A DNA stretch of 64,000 nucleotides from Filosporella fistucella (GCA_030077755.1 JAQJZZ010000020.1:310001-374000), one strand, 5' to 3'. Numbered from the stretch's first letter, positions 1-11,925 are shown. A program made the numbers and translations. The notes: generated from the letters alone by a model not told the origin.

Positions 1-107
1 GTGGTTTGTCTCTACTTTCCTGGGCAATTGGGTGTTTGAGTTGTTGATGCCACGGATGTTTGGGTTGGCAAGATTGAAAGCTCTGAGATCAAAAGCAGGG
101 AAATCGA
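1..107 (-). CDS. Possible coding fragment running off the left edge, unidentified
   Basis: On the minus strand the first ~107 bases read as an uninterrupted frame with a protein-like composition, including NPNIRGINNSN and LPRKVETNH. There is no ATG in the fragment and the frame opens into AT-rich sequence at about 108-130, so it would have to be an internal or 5' exon of a gene lying mostly outside the window. I do not recognise the family. It is short enough to be chance. Confidence 0.2.
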
Positions 108-1032
108 CGCAATAATTATAACACTTCCTTATGATCCTTCGTTATCTAGAAGAATACGGTTAGAGATAGTCCGTATATATATAATAGACACTTCGTCGCA
201 CATTCCACTTAGCGCCGATCAGGAATAAAGAGGTCGTTAAAATTATAATTCTTTGTCCCTAATGCTGATCTTCCAAGCTATCCCTCTAAGCTATCCCTTG
301 TGATGGAGTTATACTAAAGAAACAATGATTGTCAAAATATTCATTGACCACCAGAGAAGGTGTGGAACTTGAAATCGGGTTTCTCATTGCCGTTGTGTTG
401 CCTCTCTGCCAAAGGCTATCTTTCTCAAGGTCTAGTACACTGCCTCAACCCAATCGCATGACCTTGGCATGGGACTTTTAATATCAGTGGTTACCTGAAT
501 ATGAGACCTCGAGGTTGCGGATATGCTGCGGTTGTGATGGGTGGTCTATTGAATGTGGGTAGAAAAAGGGGTTCGTGCGGCCCGCAACACCCGCAAGATC
601 CGGAACACAAATCACAGTTTTTAACGCCACCCAAGAAGGCCAACAAATAAGATTTAGGTGTGTACAACATTACCGACAGAAAAGAGTGGTTCAAGGTGTT
701 TTCTCAACGCCTTACCCCTCATTGTGTTCTATTAGCGTCTGGCTTTAACCCGAGCGTCTGGGCGTGGGCTGGAATGCGGGGGACGATCTGATGTGGCTTG
801 TTGATACTATACCATGTACGCATTATCTGGGGAAAATTCCGAGCAGAAAGACAAAATATATGGGTATAAGTAGCATGCGTAAGTAAGACGATAGTCCAGC
901 GGGCATTCTTGTCGCTTCATTTCAGAACCTAGTCTATCATATTCGCAAAGTCCCGAACAATATTACAGAATTGTTTTCACCTACTCCCACTGCATTAAGA
1001 AGTCAAACTTCTCTTTTCATCGACACGTCAGT
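108..1032. other. Intergenic, upstream of the MFS permease gene
   Basis: No convincing coding sequence on either strand. The stretch is moderately AT-rich with a few short chance frames. It should hold the promoter and 5' leader of the permease that starts at 1033. Confidence 0.6.
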
Positions 1033-2813
1033 ATGTCACTTCACGTTACCACCGCCAAGGAAGCTATGGCAGAGTCGAAGCACATTGAATTTCCCCTCGA
1101 AGCTACTCCATCTGCGATTGAAAAGGCCTTAGATCAGGAGAGTGATTCTGAGATCCTTGCGAGATGGCCTGTGGAGATGCAAAAGAAGCTCGTTCGTAGG
1201 ATCGATATCCGCCTGATTCCGATCTGCGGACTTTTGTTTTGTATCTCTCTGCTAGACCGAACGAATATTTCGTATGCAGCAATTGCAGGGTATGTAAACT
1301 TTCCCTATGACCTTAAATGGATTCTTATCCTTTGTGACAGAATGAACAAAGATCTGAAGCTCGCAAAGATAGATGGAGTAGATCGATATGTGAGTCTTAT
1401 CGAGGCGACAGTATGAGAAACTGACAGTGCTAGTCTGTCATCATTCTTGTATTTTTCGTCTCCTATACCGTTGTTCAACCTCCCGCCGCGCTCCTCTGCC
1501 GAAAAATCGGTCCCCGTATCTTCTTGTCTTCTATCACACTTTTATGGGGTGGTGTCATGATTGGCTTTGGGTTTGCAAAGAATTGGAAGGATCTTATTGG
1601 GCTTCGAACCCTGCTCGGGGTACTCGAGGTAAGGTATCAATTCTATGGGAGAAGAGCTGCGTTGACACTGCTCAGGCTGGTTTCGGTCCTGGGGTGGTAT
1701 ATCTCATGTCCACATGGTATACGAGATATGAAATTGGCAAGAGATATGCGCTTTTCTTCCTCATCAGCTGTGTGGCCGCAGCATTTGGTGGAATTTTAGC
1801 ATATGGTCTTACGCAAATGGGGGGAATAGCAGGGCTTCATTCTTGGCGTTGGATCTTCATCATGGAGGGTCTCGTAAGTCTTCTCATGAGTGGAATCTTA
1901 GAGCAAGTCCGATGGCAGTAACGTTGCTGAGAACATCTTTGTATAGATCACTTGCGTCATCTCCGGCTTGGGGTTCATATTCCTACTCTCGTTCCCCGAT
2001 CAATCGTCATCTCGCTCACTTTGCTTCCTGAGACCAGAGGAATTGCAATGTATAGTCGCACGTGTTAATGCTGACCGTGGAGATGTTGAAATCACTAAAT
2101 TCAACTTCAGAAAATGGTTCGCGTCAGGAAAGGACTGGAAAATCTGGGCATACGCCACGATATTCCTTTGCACTACATGTACAAACTACGCGCTTGCTAA
2201 TTTCCTCCCAATTATTTTACATGGCGAGCTCGGATTTGACGTTGCTACTTCGCAATGTCTTACCACACCTCCTTATGTATTTGCTGGGATAGTTGTAAGA
2301 TTTCACTCCGCTCAACACACTTGTATACGCCTCTGACCCCCCTTCTTTTAGATGTATGCAACTGGCTGGTGGGGCGACCGTTATCGCATGCGGGGCCCTG
2401 CTCTCATTTTTAACGCTCTACTTTCTGTCATTGGATTAGCAATCACTGGTTTTCATACCGATCCTAAAGTTCGCTATTTTGGCATCTTCCTTGTTACTGC
2501 GGGGTCCAATTCCAATGTCCCAGTAGCTTTGGCTTACCAAGCTAATAACATCCGCGGCCAGTGGAAGCGCAACTTCGCCTCATCTTCCTTCATCATGTTC
2601 GGAGGAGTTGGAGGGATTATAGGTAGTACTGTTTTCAGGAGCCAAGATGCTCCAGCATATAAACCTGGGATCATCGTTACTCTTGCAAGTCAAGCGTTCC
2701 TTTGTGTTATAGTCGCTGCTCTTACTTTCGAATTCAGGAGACAGAACGGTAAAGCGGACAGAGGAGAAAAGGTCTTGGAGGAAGGCGATGCGGACTTTCG
2801 ATATACTTACTAA
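1033..2813 (+). CDS. MFS permease, anion:cation symporter type (Dal5/Tna1-like)
   Basis: Predicted plasma-membrane proton symporter of small organic anions such as allantoate or nicotinate; the exact substrate cannot be read from sequence. Six exons give 502 aa: 1033-1289, 1341-1389, 1434-1628, 1676-1873, 1947-2294, 2352-2813. All introns have GT-AG ends and keep frame. The family signature SLLDRTNISYAAIAGMNKDL spans the first splice junction. It is followed by a helix and the loop LLCRKIGPR, the GFGPGVVYLMSTWY helix, and GWWGDRYRMRG before the C-terminal six helices. About 12 membrane helices are expected, as usual for the family. The N-terminus (~60 aa) and C-terminus (EKVLEEGDADF) are hydrophilic and cytosolic. 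The start ATG at 1033 precedes the conserved domain by a normal distance. No lesion is seen. Confidence 0.9.
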
Positions 2814-4432
2814 TCTTAGGAAGTTGCATGAAAGTCCGTCTGCTCCACCAATCCGGTGAGTCATGGATTTGTGGTTCAATGATCAACAGCACTACGTCTG
2901 CGTGGTTCAGTTGTTTTGGGTACATAGGCAGAAACCTTCTGATGAGATTGTACGTAACATAATTATATGAGCTTCTAGGTTATTTTGCACTAAACACAGC
3001 TATAATATTGCTTCATGGCTTCCTAAAAGGACTCATCTTACTTTCAATATTCCAATAAGACCAGATTGTAGTAGTATTTTGCATTCCGTAAGCTCAATCG
3101 CTTGAAGAATTTCTCCGCCTCAAATGGAATTGAGGATACTGGACTTATGGCAGTGCATGACCTTTATAAATATCGAGGCTTGAAATAATAGGACTTGCTT
3201 TAAAAATTGTCCGTGGATTGAGAAAGCAGAGTCGATTCACTCGAAATATATTGAGAACTCGGGATTTAGCAAATCTGGAGCGACTTATATCACCAGGTGA
3301 GTAATAATCTAGGCGAAACAACAGAATTTTCTCAGGCACGAATTAAAAGAGACGTATAAGATGGAAATATTTCTGTCTATTCTCTCCTACTTTATTGTAT
3401 TTCGAGATTGTTCAGCAATAATGACACCCGACTTGTGACACCAATCTGCCGAGTTGAGAACAAAGCACCGAATTCCCTTGAGAAGATTCTCGGCAAGGAA
3501 CAAAAATACAACGCTCAGTTGCGAGATTCCGAACAATTTATTGTCTAGGCCATTCGTTTGTTCGGCGTCATAAGACATCAGTCTCTTTCGCAGCTTTTAG
3601 AACACCATTGGAGGCTTGTAACACGATCCACACTTGCAGCAAAAAACGCGTAGAAACAATTTTCAAATTCTGTTAACGAAGAAAAGCATTAAATAAAAAT
3701 CACATGCTAAGTTGCACGAAATATACAGTCTAAAATCAATACCCGCAAAAGCATCGGAGTTTGCGGCAGATGGAAAGAATGACTTGATCTTGTAAATTCT
3801 GATACTTGATATCCACTTCCGTTTCTCTTGGCCGAGAACAGCAATTTATATATCCTTGGGGAAGTCCGACAAGAAACGGCCTTACTAGTAGAAGCTTAGT
3901 CTGGGACTCACACATCAAACTTGTATTTTTAATAGCCGACACCCGAACTACTAGAAGATCAACACCCTGCTATTCCCGCACACTAATTAGTTGTCGGCGT
4001 CTGAGGGCTGCTTCTGTACTGGGTATCAGCTATTTGGGTCCGTTTTACGTATTGAAAATTCAAATCCCAGAGCACTGCAACGAGTCAGTTTCTCTTTTTC
4101 CCTTTCGTTGTTTTCTTCATACTGTATATTTTGTCGTATGTCCTTACTTGGAGAGCATATTTTTACAGCTAATTCTCTTTCAAAACAGTGATCGTGTCCC
4201 AGGATTACCCACATAGCGGTCAGATAAAGCACTTGCGTTCTCGACGAATGTCAGTGCGAAATGAAAAGTTTTCCTTGATCGTTAGAAGATCATTTATAAG
4301 TCACAATAATTCAGTTTTTCATAGAACGGAACCTGGAGACTCCATAAATTGGAACAGCTGAATTATTCCCAATTTCTTGTCAGATACACTTCGTCATTTT
4401 TGCCACCCAAACACGGCACAGATCGCGCCAAA
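2814..4432. other. Intergenic, AT-rich
   Basis: About 1.6 kb between two tandem transporter genes. Several short open frames exist on both strands, but none shows a domain, a sensible start or codon usage like its neighbours. It holds the permease terminator region and the promoter of the next MFS gene. Confidence 0.6.
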
Positions 4433-5791
4433 ATGGCATCACGAAACAGCCAAGAATCTTCGAGGAATACCGAGACCGCGAAGGATAATTTCAGCAATGT
4501 TGAAAATGGTTCAGCAAACACGGCAAATATAGCAGTTGAGAAGACGCAATGGGACAACAGTCCAAATCCAAGTGCAAGCCCTGGTCCGGTGCCAAATGGA
4601 GGTCTTCAAGCATGGCTTCACGTTCTGGGAGGCTTCATGTTGTTTTTCAACACATGGGGTATTTTGAATGCATTTGGAGTTTTTCAAACCTACTATGAAT
4701 CCGGAGCACTATTCGCGAAATCCTCGTCTGACATCGCATGGATTGGTGCTATACAAGCCTATATGGTGCTGTTTGTTGGATTCATCTCTGGGCCAATTTA
4801 TGATAGAGGTTATCTTCGGCCACTGCTCATCACTGGAAGTTTTGGGGTTGTATTTGGGCATATGATGCTCAGTCTTTGCCACGAATATTGGCAAGTGCTG
4901 CTTGCACAAGGGTTCGTCGTGGGAATGGGAGCTGGGTGTCTTTTCGTCCCTTGCGTCGCCATTCTACCAACCTACTTCAACACAAAACTTGGATTAGTTG
5001 TTGGTTTGGCCGCAGCAGGCTCATCGTTAGGCGGAACCATTTATCCAATTGTGCTCTATCAGCTCATTGGCCAGATTGGATTTGGTTGGGCGACCCGAGT
5101 TATCGGTTTCATTGCTCTGGCCACTCTCCTCATCCCAATTGCTTTGATGAAACTTCGAGTCAAACCACCCAGAGCTCGACAACTTATTGACTGGTCCGCT
5201 TTCACAGATGTCTCATACATGATATTCACGATTTCATCATTGATTGGGTTTATGGGACTGTATGTTTTGCTGTTCTATCTCTCATTCTATGCAGAGAATC
5301 AGCGCATCACAAGCACAAAGATGGCTTTCTACCTCGTCCCAATCTTCAATGCAGCATCTTGTTTCGGACGGACTCTTCCCAATGCTCTATCAGACAAAAC
5401 AGGGCCTCTCAATTTGATCGCCCCGGGTGCAACCGTTGTCGGCATCCTGGTTTTCTGTATGATGGCAGTCAAATCAGAAGCAGCGATAATTGTCATTGCA
5501 GTGTTCTCGGGCTTCTTCAGTGGTGTTTTCATTTCACTGCCGCCGGTTTGCTTTGTCGCATTGACGGAAGACAGGACAAAAATTGGATCGAGAATCGGAA
5601 TGGGCTTTGGCATCATTGGATTTGGTGTTTTAGCTGGTGGACCTGGTGGCGGTTCAATTCTTGGAAACTCTGGAGTTTTGAACTGGCACGGGTTGTGGAT
5701 ATATGGAGGTGTATCATCCTGCTTGGCTGGGATGTTATACGTTGGATTGAGAATTAGCAGAACCGGCTGGAAGCTCAAAGCCAAAGCTTGA
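4433..5791 (+). CDS. MFS transporter, monocarboxylate-porter (MCT/SLC16) type
   Basis: Intronless gene of 452 aa. The start is the ATG in the context GCCAAAATGGC; the frame is open further upstream but without another ATG. Residues ~1-55 are hydrophilic, Ser/Asn-rich and cytosolic. The first helix carries the fungal MCT-like signature GGLQAWLHVLGGFMLFFNTW, followed by GVFQTYY. About twelve hydrophobic segments follow, with GAGCLFVPCVAILPTYF and GLAAAGSSLGGTIYPIV typical of this family. The C-terminus is short and basic (RTGWKLKAKA). Relatives move monocarboxylates, riboflavin or unknown solutes; substrate is unknown here. It is in tandem with another MFS gene of a different family, so the two are not a local duplication. 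Confidence 0.9.
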   Translation: MASRNSQESSRNTETAKDNFSNVENGSANTANIAVEKTQWDNSPNPSASPGPVPNGGLQAWLHVLGGFMLFFNTWGILNAFGVFQTYYESGALFAKSSSDIAWIGAIQAYMVLFVGFISGPIYDRGYLRPLLITGSFGVVFGHMMLSLCHEYWQVLLAQGFVVGMGAGCLFVPCVAILPTYFNTKLGLVVGLAAAGSSLGGTIYPIVLYQLIGQIGFGWATRVIGFIALATLLIPIALMKLRVKPPRARQLIDWSAFTDVSYMIFTISSLIGFMGLYVLLFYLSFYAENQRITSTKMAFYLVPIFNAASCFGRTLPNALSDKTGPLNLIAPGATVVGILVFCMMAVKSEAAIIVIAVFSGFFSGVFISLPPVCFVALTEDRTKIGSRIGMGFGIIGFGVLAGGPGGGSILGNSGVLNWHGLWIYGGVSSCLAGMLYVGLRISRTGWKLKAKA

Positions 5792-6014
5792 TGGGTAGAC
5801 AATGGTATATGGCTTAGGAGATAAGAAAAGAAGAAGGCAGCCTAATATAATTATGGAATTACCTGTTAGGCCAAAATTATTTGCACATATGTGGTAGATC
5901 GGATGTATAGCGATGATTACGAGTCAAATATAACTTCTTGAAGTTTCCTTTTGCGGCACTAATTAATCATGTATGATGAACATTGACTTTGCTCTAGATT
6001 ACTCTATATGATAA

Positions 6015-7025
6015 CTACATTCTTAATATCACTCGCCTAACCTTTCGACCTCGTCTTCTCTTTCCTTGGACTATCAAAGCTGTCACTATCACGATAACCA
6101 CTACAACGGCAATCCAACCCAGCCATTTATAAATCCACAAAACAATTGCAACATCCTTCCCATGCCACGAGCCCCCCTCCCGATGCCCAACAAACGAGTA
6201 CTTCCCACCATCATACAACTCTGGCGATAAGATCCTTACCCCACCTTCTCCACCTCCACCCCCCTTTTCAACACCCAAGAACCACTTCTCCAACACATCT
6301 CTCAGAAACATAGGTCCCGTCGCCCAGAACACAGACATGTACTTCGTCCCCCATTGTCTATTACTCTCTTCTAGACGCAAAGCGATTTTCATCATAGCCG
6401 GATGGCCAGGCACAGAAGCCATGAGATCATTACTTACGCCCCACGGCTTCGTCTCCGGAAACCAGATCGGGAATTTGAGGAGAAGAGTAAGAGGGCCTCG
6501 GCAGGAGATATCAAGATCAATGTAAATCCCTCCGTAGTGCCAGAGGAGGAAATAACGAAGAGCATCGACGCGCTCTATGGAGTATGGATAGCTGTCGTAG
6601 GTTTGCAGAAACCAAGGATATTGTTCTGCGATGAATTTTCGAGCTGTTATGTCTGTCCAGAAGTAATGCGTATAATCTGGGAGGAGGACTTTGCAAGATT
6701 TGTAGGAGTAGAACCATTTGCGAGGTATAGATGCAGTTTTATATGTTCGGTGAATTATCTTTGGTATTTGAAGGGTGGAAGTGGTGACATTATAAGTAAA
6801 GTGACTGCGGGTGGAAATAGAGTCATTGAGTACTGAAACATACTCTGGAGGAAGATCGGAGAGACTGATGTAGCGAGAGTGTAAATTTCTAGAGAATTTG
6901 TGGATTCTTTTGACCTGGGTGTATATGAGTCTCGTTGAATATAACAAAAGGATTGAGAGGATTAGAGGTACGATAGATTAGACTCTCTTGAACAAACGTC
7001 TTGAAGAAGTGGAAGTTAAATACAT
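6015..7025 (-). pseudogene. GT32 glycosyltransferase (Sur1/Csg1/Och1-like) gene with an in-frame TAA at codon 16
   Basis: The protein would be a Golgi type mannosyltransferase: GT32 members transfer mannose to inositol-phosphoceramide or N-glycans. Visible motifs are IPKIIHRTYK, the loop SIERVDALRYFLLWHYGG and the metal-binding DXD in YIDLD (about 6510-6520). A C-terminal membrane helix (GWIAVVVVIVIVTALIV) and a basic tail resemble Sur1-type enzymes. The frame open to the conserved domain contains no ATG before the catalytic core. Extending it upstream gives ATG at 7023-7025, a basic stretch SSRRLFKRV, a TAA at 6978-6980, and then SIVPLILSILLLYSTRL, i.e. a normal type II signal anchor split by a stop. 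No splice pair in phase removes the TAA. An unseen upstream exon or an assembly error remain possible. Confidence 0.65.
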
Positions 7026-8603
7026 AGCTAATGAAGCTGAGACAAACGTTATTTGGAGAGATTTAGAGAGTTGGGATAAAATAGAAATGCATGCTCTAAA
7101 CAGTCGAGGTGACTTCTATTTAGAGAATAAACAACGGCCCTTGGTGATTCAGATTGTACACTCATGGCGAAATTCTGGCTTTAATCTGGGAAAGTAATTC
7201 ACAAGAGATAGAAGCTATTCAATAGAGACCTAAGGCATCCATAGCTGAGTTCTTGATTTTCTATTGCGAACAAAATAGAAATTGTAGTCAATTGACATGA
7301 TTATGTTTTGATAATTGCATAATATACACAATATATGCATATTCAGGATAGATGCTGTCTCCAACTGCTGCTTGTGCTTCTTTACCCTAGTAGAGCGTTA
7401 ATCAAAACTTAATTAAATTAGTTGCTATTGCACCCGTTAAGATCATTCATTTCTAGGTTTTGCCAAGAGTTGTTAAATCGCCTGACAGATTTCGGACGCG
7501 TCTAAAAAATGAACTCTTGATCAATTTCGGTAATTTTGACAGGTTGTTCTCGTTATATATATATACCTACGTAATCTTCGTCTTCTATTGCCTTTGTATA
7601 ATATTCTTATCAAGAATCTTTTCTTCAATTCAAAATTACGATGAATCACAGCAGTGAACTTGTCGATACTAATTATAGCCTTCAAAGTGTTTGATCAACC
7701 GTTCAAGTAGGGAGGTTTTGTATTCAATCTTACTGAGAGACTTAGAAAATAATTCAACTTGTTAAGTACATTTAAAGCCCTTGTAGAAATGCCAACACAA
7801 TGTTAGAAAAGTAGACTTATTTTCTGTTCCAATAACGAGAAGAGATAGCCTGTTACCACTAGTATACAGTGACTCGTAGAAATATTATAACTTGCTTAGA
7901 TAGTCCCGAAATCATCAAATATCGGCTTATGATTCTATCAGCGAGTTGTCGCACGATTAGTATGACCTAAATTTCCAATTTAATTCGGTATTTCATGCAG
8001 CGTTTCACTGATTTCGAGAGCAGTAAAGACTTACCTTCCCCTTGAGACTGTTGGATACTACATGAATCCAGTAAATCCCCTTCATGGCGGGGAAGCATGA
8101 TTATTTCATTCGTCCGCCGAAGGCCGAGAGCTGCGTCAGCATGCAGACCTGAGAGTTGGCAACAACCTCGCTTATGCAGACGAGCCTCTGAACAACCACT
8201 CGAAGCCGCCTTTCTTAAGCCACGAAGCCACAGTCGAGCGGACAAGAGGGATTTAGCCTGACATAATCAATTTTCCATGGTTCTATGGACTTAACGGCAA
8301 TACGCTATGCGTAGGCTTACGAAAGATAGCGGCCGACGATAATAGTTATCCTATTACTTTTTGGCAGGATTGCAAATGCATCATGATTTCAGGACGGATT
8401 TGGCGGTCTTAAGGCTGATGAACTGTAGTGACACAAGATGGCAGAAGGGTATATAAAGAATGGTGAAGAACTCGAAAATTTTCAGCACCATCAAGCAAAA
8501 CAAAGCATCCTTCGAATCATTGCCAATAAATTACCTTCCCTTTTCACTCAATACTAGTCAATCATCCCAATTTGTGATATTCCAAGGATTTTCGGCTCTC
8601 ACC
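7026..8603. other. Intergenic, AT-rich
   Basis: No supported gene in about 1.6 kb. The 7200-7950 part is strongly AT-rich. A minus-strand frame at about 7967-8245 has no recognisable domain. The right end is the promoter of the dehydrogenase gene, with a TATA element. Confidence 0.55.
8450..8458 (+). promoter_or_regulatory. TATA box of the short-chain dehydrogenase gene
   Basis: TATATAAAG lies about 150 bp before the ATG at 8604. This is a normal distance for a fungal promoter with a leader of ~100 nt. Sequence match only. Confidence 0.5.
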
Positions 8604-9665
8604 ATGTCAACATTTAATGCTTCAACTTATGGCTCTGAAGTCGTGACCGCATTTCCAGGATCCGTCAAAGATAAAACTTGTGAGTTTCACTTTCAATTTG
8701 TCACAGTGTTTCACACCAGAATCATGCTAACAGAAGTATAGTCGTGATCACGGGTCCTTCCCAAGGAGGGATTGGAGGCCAGACAGCTCTCTATCTAGCT
8801 TCAGCTCATCCATCTGAAATCTTCCTTCTCGGTCGCACCGAATCGAAAATTACCCCCATCATCAATGAAATAAATGTAATCTCTCCTACGACCAAAGTCC
8901 ATTTCATCCCCCTGGATCTCGGTTCTTTCACCTCTATCCGTCTTGCAGCAGCCAAGATTAACACCCTAACAACAAAAATTGACGTTTTGATCAACAACGC
9001 CGGGATAATGGGAACAGAGTTCTCTCTCACAGAAGATGGCATCGAGAGCCAATTTGGCTGCAACCATATTGGTCATTTCCTCCTCACCAATCTCCTCTCA
9101 GCACTCCTCCTTGTCTCCCCCTCTCCTCGCATCATCAATGTTTCGAGCAATGGATTCAAATTCGGAGAAGTGCGTTTCGATGACTACAATTTTGCCAAGG
9201 GGAAAGATTATGATAAATGGACTGCGTACGGACAATCCAAGACTGCGAATATTCTCTTTACTGTCGCGCTGGCTGAAAGAGGCATGACAAGTTTTGCACT
9301 TCATCCAGGACAGATATATACAAATCTCGGCAGCCATATTGAGATGACTGAGTGGCCGGCGGTGTTTGAACTGTTTGCGAAAAGAGGATTTGAGATCCCA
9401 GCGATGGAGATGAAACAATTGGGACAAGGGACTTCAACCACGTTGGTTGCTGCCTTGGATCCTAGTCTTGGTGGTAAGAATCCTTGATGCCTCGGCGAGT
9501 GTAGCTTTATTGCAAGATGATTTCTGACATTCACCAGATAAATCCCCTGCTTTTCTAGAGGATTGTAAGATTGTGGAGACCCCTAATCTTGCGCATAGCC
9601 GTGAATTAGCAGAGAAGCTTTGGGCATTGAGCGAGCAGATTGTTGGTCAAAAGTTTGGTTTCTGA
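8604..9665 (+). CDS. Short-chain dehydrogenase/reductase (retinol-dehydrogenase-like SDR)
   Basis: NAD(P)-dependent oxidoreductase of the classical SDR fold. Exons 8604-8679, 8742-9473 and 9538-9665 give 311 aa; the last intron is needed to reach the C-terminal helix ending ALSEQIVGQKFGF. The cofactor loop is TGPSQGGIG, the fungal variant with one extra residue before GIG. The structural NNAG motif, the NVSS strand and the catalytic YGQSKTAN (YxxxK) are all present, followed by ALHPGQIYTNL. The start was set at MSTFNAS because of its CTCACCATGTC context; an in-frame ATG at 8460 lies too close to the TATA box. It neighbours a Baeyer-Villiger monooxygenase, tail to tail, which suggests a shared oxidative pathway. 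Substrate unknown. Confidence 0.9.
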
Positions 9666-9935
9666 ATTTTGTCGAGTTGTGGTTAGTTGTCTAATGTACG
9701 GATGATCACAGTATAGTCGGTGATCATGTTTTAAATTTATCGAACCCCTTAACCTGATATTTCTGCACAGTCACAGAGGAACAGATATGTAACAATATAG
9801 CATATGGAATGATAACTCTAAGTAGAGGACTATCCATTCGATTATTTTGAAATTGAGACCAATAAAAGTTCAAAAGCCAACGAGAAACCAATATAATCGA
9901 GACAACAACACCGACACCCTCTCTTGCGGCCAGAA

Positions 9936-11542
9936 TCAAAACATCCCTTCCGTAGCAGGAAGAAATTCCAGTTCGTCGAGCCCTCCCCACTTCGCATTCC
10001 AAAAATCCTTAAAGTAGTTGACTCTCGCTTTCCAGGGCCCCACATCACCTCCTTTTGGTAAGACTCCTTTGGCAGCAAGGATGTATGTGCTCTTCAAATT
10101 CATCATGTTCGTCGCCCGGATCTTGCTCTCGTCAGTCACTCTGGGGACCACTACCACCAGTCTTTTCTTCTGCATGTGTGCCAGAAGCCTACACACAAGC
10201 TGCATACTGGCCTCTGCTCCTAATGTCCATGATGCATTGGTATATCCTTGTAGGAATGCGGCGTTGGGAATGTCTTGCAATAATGTGCCTTTCCACATGT
10301 ACTTCTCCGAAGGATGAATTTTCGTCCCGTCTACATGTATCTGAACACCTCCTGCAAAGCGCATCTTGAGCCCCGTAGCAGTAACGATGATATCGGCATC
10401 TATGTTCTGTCCATTAGTAGTCGAAACGCCAGTGGAAGTAACAGTCTGAATCGTATCCGTAACGACATCCACATTTCCACCTCTCAGCGCTTCGTAGAAA
10501 TCACCATCAGGACAAACACACAGTCTTTGCTCCCAGGGATTATATCGCGGTTTGAAGTGCGGATCTTGTTTTATGTGCGCGGGTAGCTGTTTCTTGGTGT
10601 CGGCTTTTATCTGGAAGATTGCAAGGGACGGGAAGAGTCGACAAAACTGGAAGTAGAGATACATGGCCCACATGAATTTCCAACGAATCAATTGATGTGC
10701 AACTGAAGAGGGAAAGAAAAAGCGTAACCATGAGCCACTCGAATAAGCTGGTGCCGAGAGAATGTAAGTTGGGCTACGTTGGAGGAGGGTTACACTTTTG
10801 GCTGTTTTGGCGAGGACAGGGAGTACTACATATTGTTAGCTCTCGTATTCAGGGTCTGAATTAAGTGGCAGATGATATTAGAATAAATTGGTTTTCGTGT
10901 AAATACAATCGTTGTGAAGTTTAAAACTCGAAGATATGTGGCATTTATAAAACGGCTGATCAGGGAATACTTACTTGTCACAGCTGTTGCACCACTGCCT
11001 ATAATGACTATGTTCTTGTTGCTATAGTCAAGATCCTGCGGCCAGAATTGAGGGTGCACCGTCGTGCCCTTAAATGAGCCGATATTTGGCACGGTGGCAT
11101 GAAGCGGTGTCTCGTAATCGTAATACCCAGCGCCGTAAATAAGGAACTTAGCTCTCATAGCCTTGATTTCTCCATCTACACCAACTCTCAAAGACCACGA
11201 TTGAGTTTTAGAGGACCAATCAGCAGAATCAAGTTTGTGGTGATATCGGATCTTTTCGTCGATTCCAAATTCGGTAGCTGAATCCTCAAGGTACTTCTTG
11301 ATGGACGGTCCGTCTGCGATTGCCTGCGTGCTTTCCCATAATCTCCAAGGGAATCCAAAGGTATAAAGATCAGAATCAGATCGGATTCCGGGGTACTTGA
11401 AGAGATCCCAAGTACCTCCTATGGCATCGCGTGCTTCGAGGATTGTGTAAGTGAGGTGAGGAAAGTTTGTTTGAATGCGTTGGGCAGCATTGATGCCTGA
11501 AATTCCAGCGCCAACAATGATGATATCAAGATCACTTTCCAT
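9936..11542 (-). CDS. Baeyer-Villiger monooxygenase, FAD-dependent
   Basis: Flavin monooxygenase that converts ketones to esters or lactones using NADPH and O2. Exons 10975-11542 and 9936-10825 give 485 aa; the 149-nt intron joins GATAVT to LPVLAKTAKSVT in frame. The first dinucleotide site is IIVGAGISGINAA near the N-terminus, GGTWDLFKYPGIRSD follows, and the type I BVMO fingerprint is complete: FKGTTVHPQFWP. The second Rossmann motif is IIGSGATA. ATATGLKM near the middle of exon 2 is the usual C-terminal FAD contact. It is divergent from the Zn2Cys6 regulator at 11926 and convergent with the dehydrogenase at 8604. Control by that regulator is an inference supported by the dyad in the shared promoter. 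Confidence 0.93.
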
Positions 11543-11925
11543 CTTTTGAGGCTTGAAAAGGAAGACTCTCCTGTGAAAAGTATCACGACCTTTCTCGAAT
11601 GGAGGCTGCTAATCGCGAACTCGACTCGAGATGGACAGAAATCTGGCTTCTGGCCCTGATCTTTTGAATGATATAGAGTTTGAAAATGAATGAACGAGAA
11701 GACTTCATGGAATGAGTTTGGAAATGAGGTACAAAGATGTCAAAGACAACCATCCATTAAATATACAACTCATGTAGGAAAATGAATAGTTGCACGTGAC
11801 CTGCAATTCCGAGATTTCGGAATTGGCTGCGGAATCCTGGCGCGGTAGCCACTTAAATCGTGGGGTAACGCGGGGCATCCATCTTCACATCTTCAGCCTC
11901 ACAGCTGCCGACAACAGGGAGAGAG
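11543..11925. promoter_or_regulatory. Divergent promoter between the monooxygenase and the Zn2Cys6 regulator
   Basis: This 383-bp spacer drives two divergent genes. It carries an E-box (CACGTGAC, 11793-11800), the dyad at 11805-11824 and a further CGGAAT at 11830-11835. Confidence 0.6.
11805..11824. promoter_or_regulatory. Inverted repeat, candidate Zn2Cys6 operator
   Basis: AATTCCGA-GATT-TCGGAATT is a perfect 8-bp inverted repeat around a 4-bp centre. It contains CCG-N6-CGG, the geometry of half-sites bound by dimeric Zn2Cys6 proteins. It lies 101 bp before the ATG of the adjacent Zn2Cys6 gene and about 265 bp before the monooxygenase start. Confidence 0.5.

Noticed and set aside
4058..4080. 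TTCAAATCC, similar to a tRNA B box
   Set aside because: No A box, acceptor stem or cloverleaf around it.
3806..4216. 136-codon plus-strand frame between the two MFS genes
   Set aside because: No domain, no sensible start and overlapping frames on the other strand; composition looks random.
5329..5802. 157-codon minus-strand frame
   Set aside because: Antisense shadow of the MCT-type transporter, which has clear motifs on the plus strand.
6402..6836. 144-codon plus-strand frame
   Set aside because: Antisense shadow of the GT32 gene.
7967..8245. 92-codon minus-strand frame
   Set aside because: No recognisable domain and not supported by splice or promoter context.
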